A DNA stretch of 64,000 nt from Monoplex corrugatus (GCA_030674185.1 CM060307.1:52105199-52169198); one strand, 5' to 3'. Counted from the stretch's first letter, positions 1-12,330 are shown. Numbers and translations are program-made. The notes: generated by a model from the sequence alone, not told the origin.

Positions 1-59
1 TCTGTTAAATGGAGCAACAGGACACATGTAATGGCAGAAAGAACTCCTTTGATCAAAAA

Positions 60-175
60 GCTTCATGGCAGCTGGCTGGCACTGGAAAAAACCAGCCACA
101 TTCATCGCTAAATGTGGCTTCATTACGTAGACGGCGAACGAAAGAAAGAGGAAGACATAAAAAGAAGTGGAAACT
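60..175. repeat. Dispersed repeat with 8-bp hairpin, copy 1
   Basis: This stretch is recognisably related to 61,325-61,480 at the other end of the window. Both contain a perfect 8-bp inverted repeat with a 10-base loop, here AGCCACAT (94-101) and ATGTGGCT (112-119). The closing pair is A-T here and G-C in the other copy, so the stem is kept although the bases changed. The family is not recognised. Confidence 0.55.
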
Positions 176-332
176 GTTTTGTGTTCTGCGTGTGTGTGTG
201 ACTTCTTTTGAAGAGTTGTTGATGATACACAAACAATATCTTTATAACCTGTTGGTAAAAAATGTCGTTGTGCTACGCTGAAGCATGTTAATAACATACA
301 GTCTGTTTCTCAATGACCTATGGAACATGCAG

Positions 333-489
333 ATCTCTAAGGCAGCAGCACCGCATACGTCTGCACATCAGCTTCTTCACGGCACTGATGTTTGCCAACA
401 TCACATCCATCCTGTGGGACGTCATCGTCACGCATGACCGCCTGACCAGCGACAGCCTCAACACGACACCAGTCCTGTTGGCCAACGGG
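333..489 (+). CDS. Class B1 GPCR exon: ICL1, TM2, start of ECL1
   Basis: Partial coding exon of a secretin-family neuropeptide receptor. The reading frame begins SLRQQHRIRLH, the class B ICL1/TM2 signature (SLR..R..IH), followed by a hydrophobic helix containing FFTALMFANI and a polar ECL1 segment. The 3' border is ...GCC AAC GGG followed by GTGAGG, so the exon ends in phase 0, matching the next exon. The 5' border is placed after GCAG at 329-332. That acceptor has a weak pyrimidine tract, and an alternative CAG at 299-301 would add about ten residues. Exons for the signal peptide, hormone-binding domain and TM1 must lie upstream of the window. The subfamily is not certain; PDF-receptor-like is the best guess and calcitonin/CRF-like is possible. 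Confidence 0.8.
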
Positions 490-519
490 GTGAGGCTTAC
501 TATACCATGGCATAGTGCA

Positions 520-875
520 ATAGCAATAAGTATAGCGTATGCAGGCTCAGTCGGAAAGTCCGAGTTTGGTCCCGTCTTGGTACCTCCCCACCTAGTAAAT
601 AAAGGGTAGGAATCTCCCAGGTCAGCATGTGCGCAAACCTGCTATTGCCTAAACCCTCTTCTTGTGAAAACGCATGCAAAACGTTTATCAAGTATAAACG
701 TTAAGATTCTGTAAGATATGTCAGTCTCTGATAGCCTATGGTAAAATAAAAACATTTGGCACGCGCGTCCACCAAAGACGAACTATGCAGACCGTGCAGC
801 GACATACCCACTGCCTGCATACTTTGGGCAAAACAACGGGCATACACACATCCGAGAAAATTCAGAACTTTTTAA
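520..875 (+). repeat. SINE family 1, copy a (degenerate tRNA-related head)
   Basis: Shares an ordered series of blocks with 27,790-28,165, 51,795-52,090, 60,065-60,355 and, reversed, 61,605-61,975: a tRNA-like head, 'TCTCCCAGGTCAGC', 'CTAAACCCTCTTCTTGTG', 'GCATGCA', 'CCACCAAAGACG' and a tail near 'TCCGAGAAAATTCAGAAC'. The copy starts right after the first exon, within the intron. Divergence is high, so it is old. Confidence 0.6.
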
Positions 876-904
876 AAAAAAATCGTATGTGGGCATGCTC
901 GAAC

Positions 905-1190
905 ATATCTTAACTTTCTGTGTCTCTGTCTCTTTCTCTTTCTCTGTGTCTCTCTCTCTGTCTGTCTGTCTGTCTGTGTGTCTCTCTTTCTCTCTCTTTC
1001 TCTCTCTTGCTCTCTCTCTCTCTCTCTCTCTCTTTCTATCTATATATATCTCTCTCTGCCTCTCTCTCTTTCTCTCTCTCTATCTCTGTCCCTCCCCCTC
1101 TCTCTCTCTCTTTCTCTCTGTTTCTGTGCCTGTCTCTGTCTCTCTCTCTCTCTCTTTTGTTTGTTTGTTTGTTTGTTTGTTTGTTTTTTT
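905..1190. repeat. (TC)n / (TTTG)n microsatellite
   Basis: Imperfect TC/TCTG dinucleotide tract followed by seven TTTG units. A second TTTG run lies at 1,379-1,407. Pyrimidine is on the sense strand of the receptor gene. Confidence 0.95.
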
Positions 1191-1563
1191 GTGTCTCTCT
1201 CACGTTATGTACACGTATTATGGTAGACCTTCCAGGGCGAGGGCCTGATGTAAAAAAAAGCACCAGTATGCATGTACCACTATCCTAAACAATAAAACAT
1301 GTTTTTGCTTTTGTTCTTGTTCTCTAGCTCACTGTCTTATTGTTCTTGTTCTTTTGTCTGTGTTGGTGTGTGCGTTCGTGTTTGTTTGTTTGTTTGTTTG
1401 TTTGTTTCTGATTCATTGTAAAGGATAAGAAATAATCCAATCTTGACATCCGTCTGTGTGTACGAAAGCATATTGAAACATTACAGGTTTAATGAAAGAA
1501 ATTCTTTGTTGCTTTTTTGAGCCGCTTGTAGTCCTCCTGCTATTAATCATTCTGCTTCATCAG

Positions 1564-1714
1564 ATTGGCTGTAAACTGCTTGCCTTTCTGCGCCTGTACT
1601 TCAAGAGCACGACGTATGTGTGGATGTTCTGTGAGGGATTTTACCTCCATCGCCTCATCAGCAATGCTTTCAGGCCTCCCAAGTCCCTCGTCTTTCTCTA
1701 CGCTTCGGGATGGG
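1564..1714 (+). CDS. Class B1 GPCR exon: TM3, ICL2, TM4 start
   Basis: Encodes IGCKLLAFLRLY then TTYVWMFCEGFYLHRL and ends FLYASGW. The Cys in IGCK is the conserved TM3 cysteine that pairs with the ECL2 cysteine. 'EGFYLH' is the class B TM3 signature (EGxYLH), and the terminal W-G is the conserved TM4 pair. The acceptor is a good pyrimidine-rich tract ending in TCATCAG (1,561-1,563), phase 0, matching the previous exon. The donor is GTGAGA at 1,715, leaving one base (phase 1) that completes Gly with the next exon. 'AFRPPKSL' in ICL2/TM4 looks closer to invertebrate PDF-type receptors than to vertebrate calcitonin receptors, but this is from memory only. Confidence 0.9.
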
Positions 1715-1724
1715 GTGAGACATC

Positions 1725-2480
1725 TTCTTGTTGCTGTTGTTGGATTTGTTGTCGTTGTTGTTATTGGTGGTGGTGGTAGTGGTAGTGGTCTTCCTCTTCT
1801 TTTTCTTCGTCTTCTCCTCCTTCTACTCCTCCTCCTTCTTCTTCTGTTCTTGATTTCCTGACAGTTTTTCTCGTCTGTGTGTTCGTGCAGCTGCGTTGCC
1901 TAGTTTCTAATGTCATTTTCTTTCCACTTTAAAATGGGATGCTGTGTTTTGTTGTGGGATTTTGTTTCTGCTGCTTCTGTGCGTCTTGTTTTTAGTTGCC
2001 ATTCGTTGACTCAGTAGAAAGATTACCTGAATTCGTTTTCTTTAAACACACTTTGGTAAGAGGGTGAGATTTTTTTGGTGCTATTGGCATCGTCGTCGTC
2101 GCTATTGTTTTTTGTTGTTGATGGGTGTTATTGTTGTTCTTATTCATGTTTTTGTTAATGGTTGTTGGGGGGGGGGGGTTCTTGATAGTAATTGTTGTTA
2201 TGATGATGGTTGTTTAGTCATTGTTGTTGTTACTGATGGTAGTTGTTGTTCGTCGTCATCATCATTGTTGATAGTGGCTGTTGTTGTTGATGGTGGTTGT
2301 TGTTGTTGATAGTTGTTGTTGTTGTTGTTGGTAGTTGTTCGTCGCCCAAGGTTTTGTTAATGGTTACTGTTGTTGTTGTGGCTATTGTTCATTGTCATTG
2401 TCGTTTATAAATGTTTGTGATTTCGTTGCTACTGTTGTTGCGTTTGTGGTCGCCGTTTCTGCAGCTGTTTGTGTTGTGGT
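1725..2480. repeat. TTG/CTT trinucleotide-rich intron
   Basis: Imperfect GTT/TTG runs, a CTT/CTC run near 1,790-1,855 and a G10 run near 2,168. No coding signal is seen apart from low-complexity frames. Confidence 0.75.
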
Positions 2481-2639
2481 TGTAATGATTGATAGTGGTA
2501 GATAGTCTTTGTCATTTCTAGTTGCTCTGCCTTACGTCCATTAGTACTTCCATTTAGATCTGTTTCATTAAAACTGTAGGACAAGATGAGATAATTATCC
2601 TGTCATTGTTGTTGTAGTTGGTAATGTTGGTGGCTGTAA

Positions 2640-2865
2640 TGGTGTTACCTATATCTTCTCATCAGCAGTGTTTTCAGACTTCCAGTCAACATCGTTGTTA
2701 TGTACGGTGCCACATGGTGTTGGCGACCTACCTTTTCTGCCCCCATTCATTCTGCAAAACTGTCTAATATTTTTCCTAGGTTTGCCTGATGCTTTTTCCC
2801 TTAGCCTCCCTGTTGTGCCTAGGTGCTCAAATTTATCTTGCATCATAAAATATCTTACAAGTATT
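2640..2865 (-). mobile_element. LINE-A-related 3' fragment (diverged)
   Basis: Reverse-strand translation gives KFEHLGTTGRLREKASG and, later, a WKSE segment. This is the same order as the C-terminus of the LINE-A polymerase seen at 32.6, 46.1 and 55.3 kb (DLEHLVTTGKLEGKRAPG, DGWKS). It is the most diverged copy and has lost part of the middle. It is antisense to the receptor gene like all other copies. Confidence 0.6.
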
Positions 2866-3099
2866 GCTTATATTTTCCAAATCTTCCAGTATCCATCATT
2901 TTTCTATACACGTTTGGATGGGTGAGACATCCTTGTATTTGTGGATTTGGGGAGGTTCTGTAGTGGAGGTGGTAGGGCTGAGACATTGCTGAATTTGTGT
3001 AGCACTGTCGCTGCAGTGTTAAAAGAGACCAAACTTTTTGGTCATTTGCAGAATTTCTCGAACTGTCATGCTGAGCACTTGTTTTCTCTCGGCATACAC

Positions 3100-3995
3100 T
3101 TTATACATCACCCATTCGTTATGCAAAACATATCATACGGCCATACGTTATGCAACACACACACGTCATTCATCACCTATACGTCATACAACACACGTCA
3201 TACATCACCCATACACCATACAACACACATACATCACCTATACCGTATGCAACGCACGCACATCATACATTATCCATATGTCATACAACGCACGCACATC
3301 ACCCATACACCATACAACACATCATATACATCATCCATGTGTCATACAACACACTTACATTATCCATGTGTCATGCAGTATACATCATCCATATGTCATG
3401 CAACACATTATGTATCACCCGTACGTCATGCATCATACATCATACACCACCCAGACGTCATACAACACACATCATGCATCACCCATACGTCATGCAACAC
3501 ACCTCATACATCACTCAGACGTCATACAACACACATACATCATACATCACCCGTACGTCACACAACACAAATCCTATATCATCTGTACATCATTCAGCAC
3601 ACATCACTCATACGTCATACCATATGCATCACACATCACCGATATTCATTCAACACACATCATACATCTCCCATACATTAATCAACACACATCATACATC
3701 TCCCATACATTAATCAACACACATCATACATCTCCCATACATTAATCAACACACATCATACATCTCCCATACATTAATCAACACACATCATACATCTCCC
3801 ATTCATTAATCAACACACATCATACATCTCCCATACATTAATCAACACACATCATACATCTCCCATACATTAATCAACACACATCATACATCTCCCATAC
3901 ATTAATCAACACAATCATACATCTCCCATTCATTAATCAACACACATCATACATCTCCCATACATTAATCAACACACATCATACATCAGGCATAA
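3100..3995. repeat. Minisatellite, 32-bp unit (CA/TCAT-rich)
   Basis: From about 3,640 to 3,990 a near-identical 32-bp unit (CAACACACATCATACA then TCTCCCATACATTAAT) repeats about eleven times with few changes. The upstream part (3,100-3,640) carries older, diverged units built around 'CATACGTCATACAACACA'. A detached block of the old type follows at 4,080-4,235. The homogeneous 3' half suggests recent expansion of one variant. Confidence 0.9.
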
Positions 3996-4079
3996 AAGCA
4001 TACGTTTTGATCACATTTTGATTACTTCGTGCTTCCATTTCAGCTTTGTATGATGTGTGTGTGTGTGAGTGTGGTATTA

Positions 4080-4235
4080 AAAGAAATACACATACATTAC
4101 GTTATGCAACATACAAAATACTTCACCTATACGTCATGCAACACACACCATACATCACCCATATGTCACACAACATTCGCACATCATACATCACCCATAC
4201 AACACGTCATACAACATCCATACGTCATACATCTG
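4080..4235. repeat. Detached block of the 3.1-kb minisatellite
   Basis: Units such as 'CATACGTCATGCAACACAC' match the old half of the 3,100-3,640 array. It is separated from the array by about 90 bp of unique-looking sequence including a short GT tract. Confidence 0.75.
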
Positions 4236-4495
4236 AGCTACAAATAAGCATGGCGCTTGTGGGGAGGGGAACGCCGAGGTTATCAAATGGTTTTCTGTAT
4301 CAGATTGCATCGTCGACGTATCGTGCCTTCAGTGGCAGGGTGCTGTGCACTGAGGCAGTGAGCGGTTTTACAACCCGCATGGGTCAGGACGAATTGAGCC
4401 GAGGGTTAGAGGGAAAGGGAACGAAGGTGGGATATAAAGTGTGTGGAATGGGAGCAAGGAGGATGTGTCCACAGGGTACGTTTGTGATGGTTGTT

Positions 4496-4496
<1 letters not shown>

Positions 4497-4532
<36 letters not shown>
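4497..4532. repeat. (GT)n microsatellite
   Basis: About 17 GT units. Downstream, 4,770-4,920 is a loose run of 'GATGTATG/TGATATATG' words without a clean period. Confidence 0.9.
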
Positions 4533-4533
<1 letters not shown>

Positions 4534-5604
4534 GTGTGTGGTGGACATTGAGACGATCTTTGTGTTTAATTGCATTCATAAGATAGAAATAGCTCGCACA
4601 CACATGTGTACTCATATGATGACCTCAGTGGAGTTGCGTTTAACGCGTGATGTTAAGCTTAATATAAATGTTTACCCTTGATGGTCGGCTTGGCCATAAG
4701 TAGCCTAATATGACTCGGATTTGAGTCCCAACTCAACGCCATGCTCAGGTTCGTCCATAGGTCAATGGTATGATGCATGCGTGATATATCGTGTAGGCGA
4801 GTTATGATGTGTATGTAATATATAACATAATTATGATGTCTGGCCGATGTACGAGTCATGTATGATGTATGTGTGATATATGATCTATGAGTGATGTAGG
4901 GGGTGATGTCTGATGTACGGTTTTAAATCGTAGAGTAGCATATACGTTTATGACTTTCCTACAAATTATTGAGACACATACAGACTCACACTCAAACGCC
5001 AGGAGCCACTGTGAACCTGGAGGAGACCGGGAGGCGGAGAAGAAGAGAATGAAAAAGGAGTTTTTGTCTAAATAGAATGAGGAAATCCGCCTTTTTACCG
5101 TTTTGTAGGCAAACTAGACCACACGTAACTTAAGAATGATACAAATGCACATAAGAAAATGGCAGATTGTCTTTCTTCGTAACTGCATGAATAGAAACCA
5201 GTCGTACGGTGTGGTCTGAGTGGTTGCTGTTGGTCTGTCGATTGGTTGATAGTTTGGTTTTATTTTGTGGGGGAGCTGTTTAAATTTTTAGTGGAGGGGA
5301 GGTGGGGGGGGGTCTTATTTATTGTTGATGGTTTAGGCTTATCTGACTGTTATTAACTTTGTCGTTCGCTCTACTGATGCTACTGTTGTCAGCGTCATCT
5401 TGGCGTTTGTTGTTGCCGTCACTGTTTTTCCACTGTTTTTGTTTATGATGTTCTTGCTGCTGTTGATATTATTGTTGCTGTTATAGTTGTTGCTGTTACG
5501 TTTGTTTGCATGTTTGTTCAAACTGGAATTGAAATTAACAAGGCTGATTCAGTTCTGCAGTGGCATCCGGCCAGCTATTCGCCATTGGGAAAATGAGAAA
5601 GGGA

Positions 5605-5628
5605 GCGGGGGGGGGGGGGGGAGGGGGT
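5605..5628. repeat. Poly-G tract
   Basis: A G14 run extended by further G after one A. It lies about 160 bp upstream of the 0.9-kb TTC array, and a similar G-rich patch lies at 5,293-5,311. Confidence 0.85.
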
Positions 5629-5784
5629 CTCATCTAATCTGTGGCGTTGTATGAGGTAGCGGTCGTTTCTTGCTGCCCTCAAGATGATCTGCACGGAAAT
5701 GTTTCCATTGCTTGCCATTCGCTCGACAGCACTGTAGATGCTGAAGGCTCCCATCCATTCTTTGGATCTTTTTATTATGTCCCT

Positions 5785-6672
5785 CTATCACTTCTTCTTC
5801 TTCTTCTTCTTCTTTTCTTCTTCTCTCTTCTTCTTCTTCTTCTCTTCTTCTTCTTCTTCTTCTTCTTCTTCTTCTTCTTCTTCTTCTTCTTCTTCTTCTT
5901 TTTTTCATCATCTCTCTTCTTCTTCTTCTTTTTTCATCATATCATCATCATCTCTTCTTTTCTTCTCTCTCTTCTTCTTCTTCTTCTTCTTCTTCTTTTT
6001 CATCATCATTCTTCTTCTTCTTCTTCTTCTTCTTCTTCTTCTTCTTCTTCTTTTTCTCTTTTTTCATCATCATCATCTTCTTCTTCTTCTTCTTCTTCTT
6101 CTTCTTCTTCTTCTTCTTCTTCCTTCTTCTTTTTCATCATCATCATCATCATCTCTCTCTTCTTCTTCTTCTTCTTCTTCTTCTTCTTCTTCTTCTTCTT
6201 CTCTTTTTCATCATCATCATATCTTCTTCTTCTTCTTCTTCTTCTTCTTCTTGTTCTTCTTCTTCTTCTTCTTTTCATCATCATCATCATCATCATCATC
6301 TTCTTCTTCTTCTCTTCTTCTTCTTCTTCTTCTTCTTCTTCTTCTTCTTCTTCTTCTTCTTCTTCTTCTTTCATCTCTTCTTCTTCTTCTTCTTCTTCTT
6401 CTTCTTCTTCTTCTTCTTCTCATTCATCATCATCTCTCTTCTCTCTTCTTCTTCTTCTTCTTCTTCTTCTTCTTCTTCTTCTTCTTCTTCTTCTTCTTCT
6501 TCTTCTCTTCTTCTTCTTCTTCTTCTTCTTCTTCTTCTTCTTCTTCTTCTTCTTTTCTTGTTCTTCTTTCTTCTTCTTTTTTGTTCTCTTCTTCTTCTTC
6601 TTCTTCTTCTTCTTCTTCTTCTTTTTCATCATCATCATCATCATCTTCTTCTTCTTCTTCATCTTCTTTTCA

Positions 6673-6706
<34 letters not shown>

Positions 6707-6715
6707 GTCTTTACT
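5785..6715. repeat. Compound (TTC)n/(CAT)n array
   Basis: Almost pure TTC triplets interrupted by short CAT blocks at 5,906, 5,935, 6,001, 6,065, 6,135, 6,209, 6,276, 6,372, 6,421, 6,627 and 6,671. Five consecutive intervals are 64-74 bp, so the array has a secondary period of roughly 66 bp. Pyrimidine is on the receptor sense strand over about 0.9 kb. Reading frames through it (402 and 464 codons) are low-complexity artefacts. Confidence 0.95.
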
Positions 6716-6782
6716 CTCTTTGTCTCTGTTCCGCTCCTCTCTCTCTTCTCTCTCTCGCTCCCTCCTTTCTCTCTCATCCCCT

Positions 6783-6878
6783 TGTGTGTGTGTGTGTGTG
6801 TGTGTCTCTCTCTCTCATCACACCATGCACACATTTTCGTTGCATGTAGTGATGTTTCTTTGTACTTTTTTCCGTCTG

Positions 6879-6945
<67 letters not shown>

Positions 6946-7012
6946 CTCTCTCTCTCTCTTTTTCTCTCTCTCTCTCTCTCTCTTTTTTTTTTTTTTTTTT
7001 CTGTCTCTCTGT
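6783..7012. repeat. (GT)n, (TC)n and T-run microsatellites
   Basis: A GT run at about 6,783-6,804, a long TC tract at 6,885-6,985, then a T run of about 17. From here to 7,740 I see only AT-rich intron with nothing recognisable. Confidence 0.95.
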
Positions 7013-7739
7013 CTTATTATGTTTTTAGTGTTTGGATACATTTTTGTTTGGCTGTTTCTGTTTGCTTCTGTTCTGTTTCTATGTTTGTGTGCTCTTCGTC
7101 GTCAGCTAGACTATAACCAGTACAAACAATAACTAATAGCTATTAATAGATGCCATGTGTGCATGCGTTTTAAAATCTATGCACGTAGAGGAAAATATTG
7201 TGCCCGTTTTTATATGTTTCAGTGTCCTTAGCTGTGTTTAAATTTGTATTTCCTTAGTTAAATTTGTATTCAGATATGTTTTTTAAACCGCTGTGCAATA
7301 AATTAGACGGAGTAGTCAACGCCATGGGCATCTCCTTAGATTATATTATGCGCAAATGCATTGATATGTGTACTTTTCTTTTTTACCGTTGAAGTACCGT
7401 GTATGTTTTGAAACGGTTGTAGCTCTGATATGGCTCTACACAGTCGGCTGAGTTTTAAACAAAACTAACAATAATTCCAATAACTTGTACAGCGTCTCAC
7501 ATCACGTCAGTCCTAAACAATTCAAAGAAGCGTGAGTGACAGAGTAACATATAACGCAAATAAATGCCAGCCCCCGCCGCTTTGATGAAAACATACGAGC
7601 TGTAAGGTATATGCTCTTGAAGAAGCAATAAAAATGAGTTATGATATTTCAGTTCGTTATGTAACGATAGTGGGGGGGGGGGGGGACAAGTTTAAAATCA
7701 CAAGGCAGAGAATACACCTTACTCCTTCTTTAACACAAG

Positions 7740-8068
<329 letters not shown>

Positions 8069-8404
8069 ACAGTTGCTAAAGATGAAGGAGAAGAAAGAGG
8101 AGGGTGCTTGTCGAAGAAATGCACTCGGCTATACCGTCCTTCGGTGATGTCCTAGATCTCAAGGTTGACAGTTGCCAGACCCTAGTAGGCTGTCTTCTCC
8201 CTCCGTCTTCACGTGTCCAACGTTGTCTGCAGCTCCACGATTGTCGTGATAATCTACAATCGGAGAAACTGGTGCACGTGTCTCGTTATTTAATTTTTTT
8301 TATCTTGTTGGGAATAGGGATGTTAAGTTGGATGGGTTGTGGTAGGGCAGGGTAGTTAGTTGACTGGTCGATCGTTGGAGAGTATGTGACTTTCGTTGTG
8401 ATTT

Positions 8405-8697
8405 TGTTAGTTTGTGTTTTTTGTTTGTTTGTTTGTTTGTTTGTTTGTTTGTTTGTTTTTAGAAATCAGCTGTACTCTCTCCGCATGATTGTGTTGCACA
8501 TAAGTCAGGCACGCCTTTTTTTCTGGTGTTTAGATTTGCGGGTAACCTAATGCTTGGTTGTTTTGGGGTTGGGTTTTTTTTGTTTGTTTGTTTGTTTTTG
8601 CTTTTTCGTTGTTTCTCATTGTTCTTTTTGTTGTTGATTTTGTGTGTGTGTGTGTGTGTGTTTTAGTGTGTTTGTGTGTTTGTGTGTGTGTGTGTGT

Positions 8698-8755
<58 letters not shown>

Positions 8756-8797
8756 CTTTTTTAATATTTTTAATTTTTTGAGGGGTGCTATGTTTAC

Positions 8798-8866
<69 letters not shown>

Positions 8867-8890
8867 GTGCGCGCGCGCGCGCGTGTGTGA
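8405..8890. repeat. (TTTG)n and (GT)n tracts with CG end
   Basis: TTTG repeats at 8,417-8,460, GT tracts at 8,641-8,753 and 8,799-8,866, and an alternating GC run at 8,869-8,883. Alternating purine-pyrimidine sequence of this length is a classical Z-DNA-type composition. Confidence 0.95.
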
Positions 8891-9069
8891 TTCTGTAGGT
8901 AAGAGCGTTCGTTTGGATGTGTCGGTGTGTTTTGTGATTGTCTGCGTTGTAGTGACTGAGTTACTCATAATCAGTCAAAGGGTTGATTGGTTTAAGGATG
9001 CATGGTTTTGTCTATCATACGTTAGTCAGTCAGTCAGTTACGAAGATAATTAGTTGAGCCAGCTGTTGT

Positions 9070-9780
9070 TGTGACCGCTGTTCCTCTTCCTGTCTTCCTC
9101 CTCCACCATTTTCTCCGCTTTTTTCTCTCCATTCTTTCTTCCTATTCTTCTTCTTCCTTACCCTCCCCGTTTTCTTCTTCCTCCTCATACATCCCGCTTC
9201 AGTCCTGTTTCTTCTTCGTGTACATCCTAACTTTTTCCTTCTCCCCCCCCCCCCCCCAATCCCGCCACTCTTTTGGCTTTCTCCTTATTCTTTCCACTGT
9301 TTTCATCTTCGTCTACATTTCTTCCACAACCCCCACCCCCTCCCCTCTTTCTTCTTCGTCTTCATCTGCCCTCTCTTTCGTCTTTCTCTTCATCCTTCCT
9401 TTTCTTCTTCTTCTTCTTTTTCTTCTTCTTCTTCTTCTTCTTCTTCTTCTTCTTCTTCTTTTCTTCTTCTTCTTCCTCCTCCTTATCCTTCCTCCCTTTG
9501 TCTTCTTCCTCCTCATCTTTCCCTCTCTTTCTTCTTGCCCCTATCCTCCCTCTCTTCTTCTTCCCTTAATACTCACCTCTATTTTCTCCTTCCTCATCCG
9601 TCTCCCTTTTTTCTTCCTTCTCACCCCCCCCCCCCCCTTTCCGTCTTCCTCCGCATTCTTACCCCATTTTCTTCTCCTTGCAGATCTTGGAAAACACTTT
9701 GTTTTTTCTCATCTTTTTCTTCTTCTTTTCCGACTTTTCTCCTCCCATCCAACCCAACCCATCTGTCGTCTCTTTTTCTA
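9070..9780. repeat. Polypyrimidine tract, 0.7 kb
   Basis: Almost all C and T on the sense strand, with CTT-rich stretches and two poly-C runs near 9,243 and 9,626. Frames such as the 236-codon one are compositional. The stretch 9,780-10,080 is AT-rich with no recognisable feature. Confidence 0.92.
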
Positions 9781-10079
9781 AGCTTATTTTTGTTCATTGT
9801 TAGCAAAATGAAAAGACAAAAACTGTGGTCAAAGTAACATCAGCTGCATGAAAGAGTTCAAATTTATCAAATGTATATGAAATCCACACGTGCATGAAAT
9901 ACCATTTATAAAAAAAAAAGCCTGAAATACAAGAATAGGTAAAGCAGTGATGGAATATTCATATTGTATCAAAAATAAATGAATGATTATACTTCCTGTA
10001 ACATGTGGTCAATATGACAGCCATTTTTCTCTAAAATGTGCATGTTACTTTTGCATTGTATTCTTGAAAGTGGTATTTG

Positions 10080-10450
10080 GTGATAGGTATCTTGTAAAAG
10101 AAGTGATATTTGGGAAAGTTTTATTGACGTTGCAGATTTTAATTCCAAATGTATAGTTTCCCTGAAAGGATTTTTAAATCATGTATTAAATTTGTGCGCG
10201 TGTTTTCATCAGCATCAAACAAGATAACGTTTTCAATTACTCTGATACATGCATCTTTGACACATGTAGGCTTCAACAGCCAAAATCTTTTGACATGCAA
10301 ACATAACCAAAATATATCATCAGTACTGTCATGTGTTTCCAAATAGAAGTCATAGAAAAAGCTATTTACAGGAGTATTTTCATTTAGAATGAAATTAGTT
10401 GTTAGAATTCTGTGCACAATACGTATTTGAAACCATCTGAATTTACTTTC
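10080..10450 (-). mobile_element. L1/Tx1-like LINE polymerase C-terminus (fragment)
   Basis: The reverse-strand frame reads WFQIRIVHRILTTNF, then ...STDDIFWLCLHVKRFW, then a segment ending KILSGKLYIWN. This order (a 'VNRVL..N' helix, then 'E.I.HLFW.C..V..FW', then 'K.YIY') is typical of the region after the reverse transcriptase in L1/Tx1-type LINEs. Only about 110 residues are left. No target duplication is seen. Confidence 0.55.
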
Positions 10451-10819
10451 TCGTATTTTATGAATGATTATAAATACCCTTTTTCCATGAAACGTTTATT
10501 CTTCATGTACCTAACCATTTAGAGCATGAATTTGGAAATGTGTCATCTGCTATTAGAATATCATGGTATGGCCGGGTCCTTTAGTTGTGGAGTACCTTTC
10601 TTTCAGTGAAGTGTGGAATACCTTTCTTTCAGTGAAGTGTGAATACTTCTTCAGGAAGTGAACATATGTCAACATATATTTCGTATGTCAGTTTTTGTTT
10701 CTTGTTTGCATTTCTTAGCTGACATTTTGCATCCATTATAAACAAGAATATTAACATTTATATTGTATTTTCTATTAAATTTGTCAAGCGATTTAGATTA
10801 TCTGTTATCATTTTCAAAA

Positions 10820-12225
10820 TGTGCCATATAATAAACTCTTTTTAAATCCTTTCTTTTCTCTATTTCATCATATCATTTCTTTTCTTTCCATAACAGAGAA
10901 TTGGTTTATCTCATCTTTCCTTTTTGTCTTCGTCCTTCCTTCCATCTTTTGTTTTTTCTCCTCGTCCTTCTTCTTCCCCCTCTTTTTTCGTTCTCCTCAT
11001 CTTTCCTTTCAGTCCCCTCCCTTCTTGCTTTCTACGTTTTCCCTCTCCCCCTCTCCTTTCTCTTACCTTATCCCTCCCCCCTTGTTATTTTTCTTTAACG
11101 TATCATTCCTCCTCCTCCTGTTTTTCTTTATCCACCCCCCTTTTTTTTCCTCGTCACTCCACTCTCCTTTTCTCTTTTTTCTTTGTTTCCCCTTTTCCAT
11201 CCCATTTTTTCCTTATCCTTCCCCTCCCCCTCTTTTTTCCTCTTCATCGATATCCTCCCACCTTCCTGTTTTTTTTTTCTTTTTCCCTATCATTCTCCCT
11301 CCCCTTTTTCTTTTTCTTTCCCTATTCTCCTGTCCCTTTTATCTTTTTCCTTTTTTCATTACTCTTTTTTATTTCCTTCTCCATTCCCTCACTTTTCTCT
11401 TTTTCCTTATCTTTCCCACCTCTTTTTTCTTCTTTTCTGTATGCTCATCCAGTTTGTTTTTACCTTTTTACTTGTCTCCCCCATTTTTCGTCCTCTATTC
11501 TATATTTTTCCTCATCCTTTCCTTCTGTTTTGTCCTTATTCACCCCCCCCCCCCCTTTTTTTTTTTTTTCTTTTTTCTCTATCCTTAGCGTTCTCCCAAT
11601 CCCCCTTTTTTTCTTTTTCCTTCTATTTCTTCCTCCTTTTTTCTGTTTCCTTACTCTTCAGGGTGTTTTTTTTTTTCTCATTTTTTCTAGCCTTCCTCTT
11701 TTTTGTTTTTCTTTATCCTTCTTTTTGTTCCTTATCTTTCTGCCTCTTTTTTCTTTTCTCTTCTATTTCCTTTTATCTTTTCTTTGTCAGTATCTTCTCT
11801 TTCCTTTTATCTTTCTTTGTCAGTATCCTTCGCCTCTCTTTATTCTCTTTCTTTGTTTTATCATTTTTTCTCTTATCTGACCCCATCTCGTTTTTCTTTT
11901 TCCTCATCTGTTTTCCCTCATTTGATTTTTCCTTATCCTTCCCAGCTCTTTTTGCTTTTTCCTTATCCTATCCCATTTCTTTTTTCCCCCTGATCATTGC
12001 CACCTTGCTTGTTCTTTATCTTTCCCCCTCATTTTTGTCAATGTTTCCCCCTTTCCCTCTTTTTTCCTTTTCCCTACCCTTCCCCTACCCTCTTTTTATT
12101 TTCTCATCTTTCCCCCACCGTTTTCTTTTTCCGTATCCTTTCCCTTTCCTCCTCATCGTTTCATCGTCTTTCTTCTTCCTCTTCTGCCATGAACATGACT
12201 TTCTTTCACTTGATCGACTTGATGT
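10820..12225. repeat. Polypyrimidine tract, 1.4 kb
   Basis: About 1.4 kb of nearly pure C/T on the sense strand, with T-rich and TCC-rich words, a C13 run followed by T12 near 11,541, and no clean period. It ends about 105 bp before the TM4 exon acceptor. Frames of 255, 318 and 351 codons inside it are F/S/L/P-only and not genes. Confidence 0.93.
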
Positions 12226-12330
12226 AATCTGTATTTGACTTTACTTTAGTTCAATCGCTCTGATCTATGTGGCATTACAAATCGTACTGCTAATATGAAG
12301 TGTTTTTGTTTGTTGGCGTGTTTGTTTCAG

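Noticed and set aside
1..281. 90-codon frame at the window start as an upstream receptor exon
   Set aside because: No transmembrane or hormone-domain signature. The region matches a dispersed repeat at 61.3 kb.
2941..3745. His/Thr-rich frames of 187-246 codons
   Set aside because: Three overlapping frames through the CA/TCAT minisatellite; no real coding signature.
5641..7132. Open frames of 402 and 464 codons rich in S, F and L
   Set aside because: Pure translation of TTC/CAT/TC repeats; overlapping frames are equally open.
10821..12238. Frames of 255-351 codons rich in F, S, P and L
   Set aside because: Compositional artefact of a C/T-only strand; all three frames are open.
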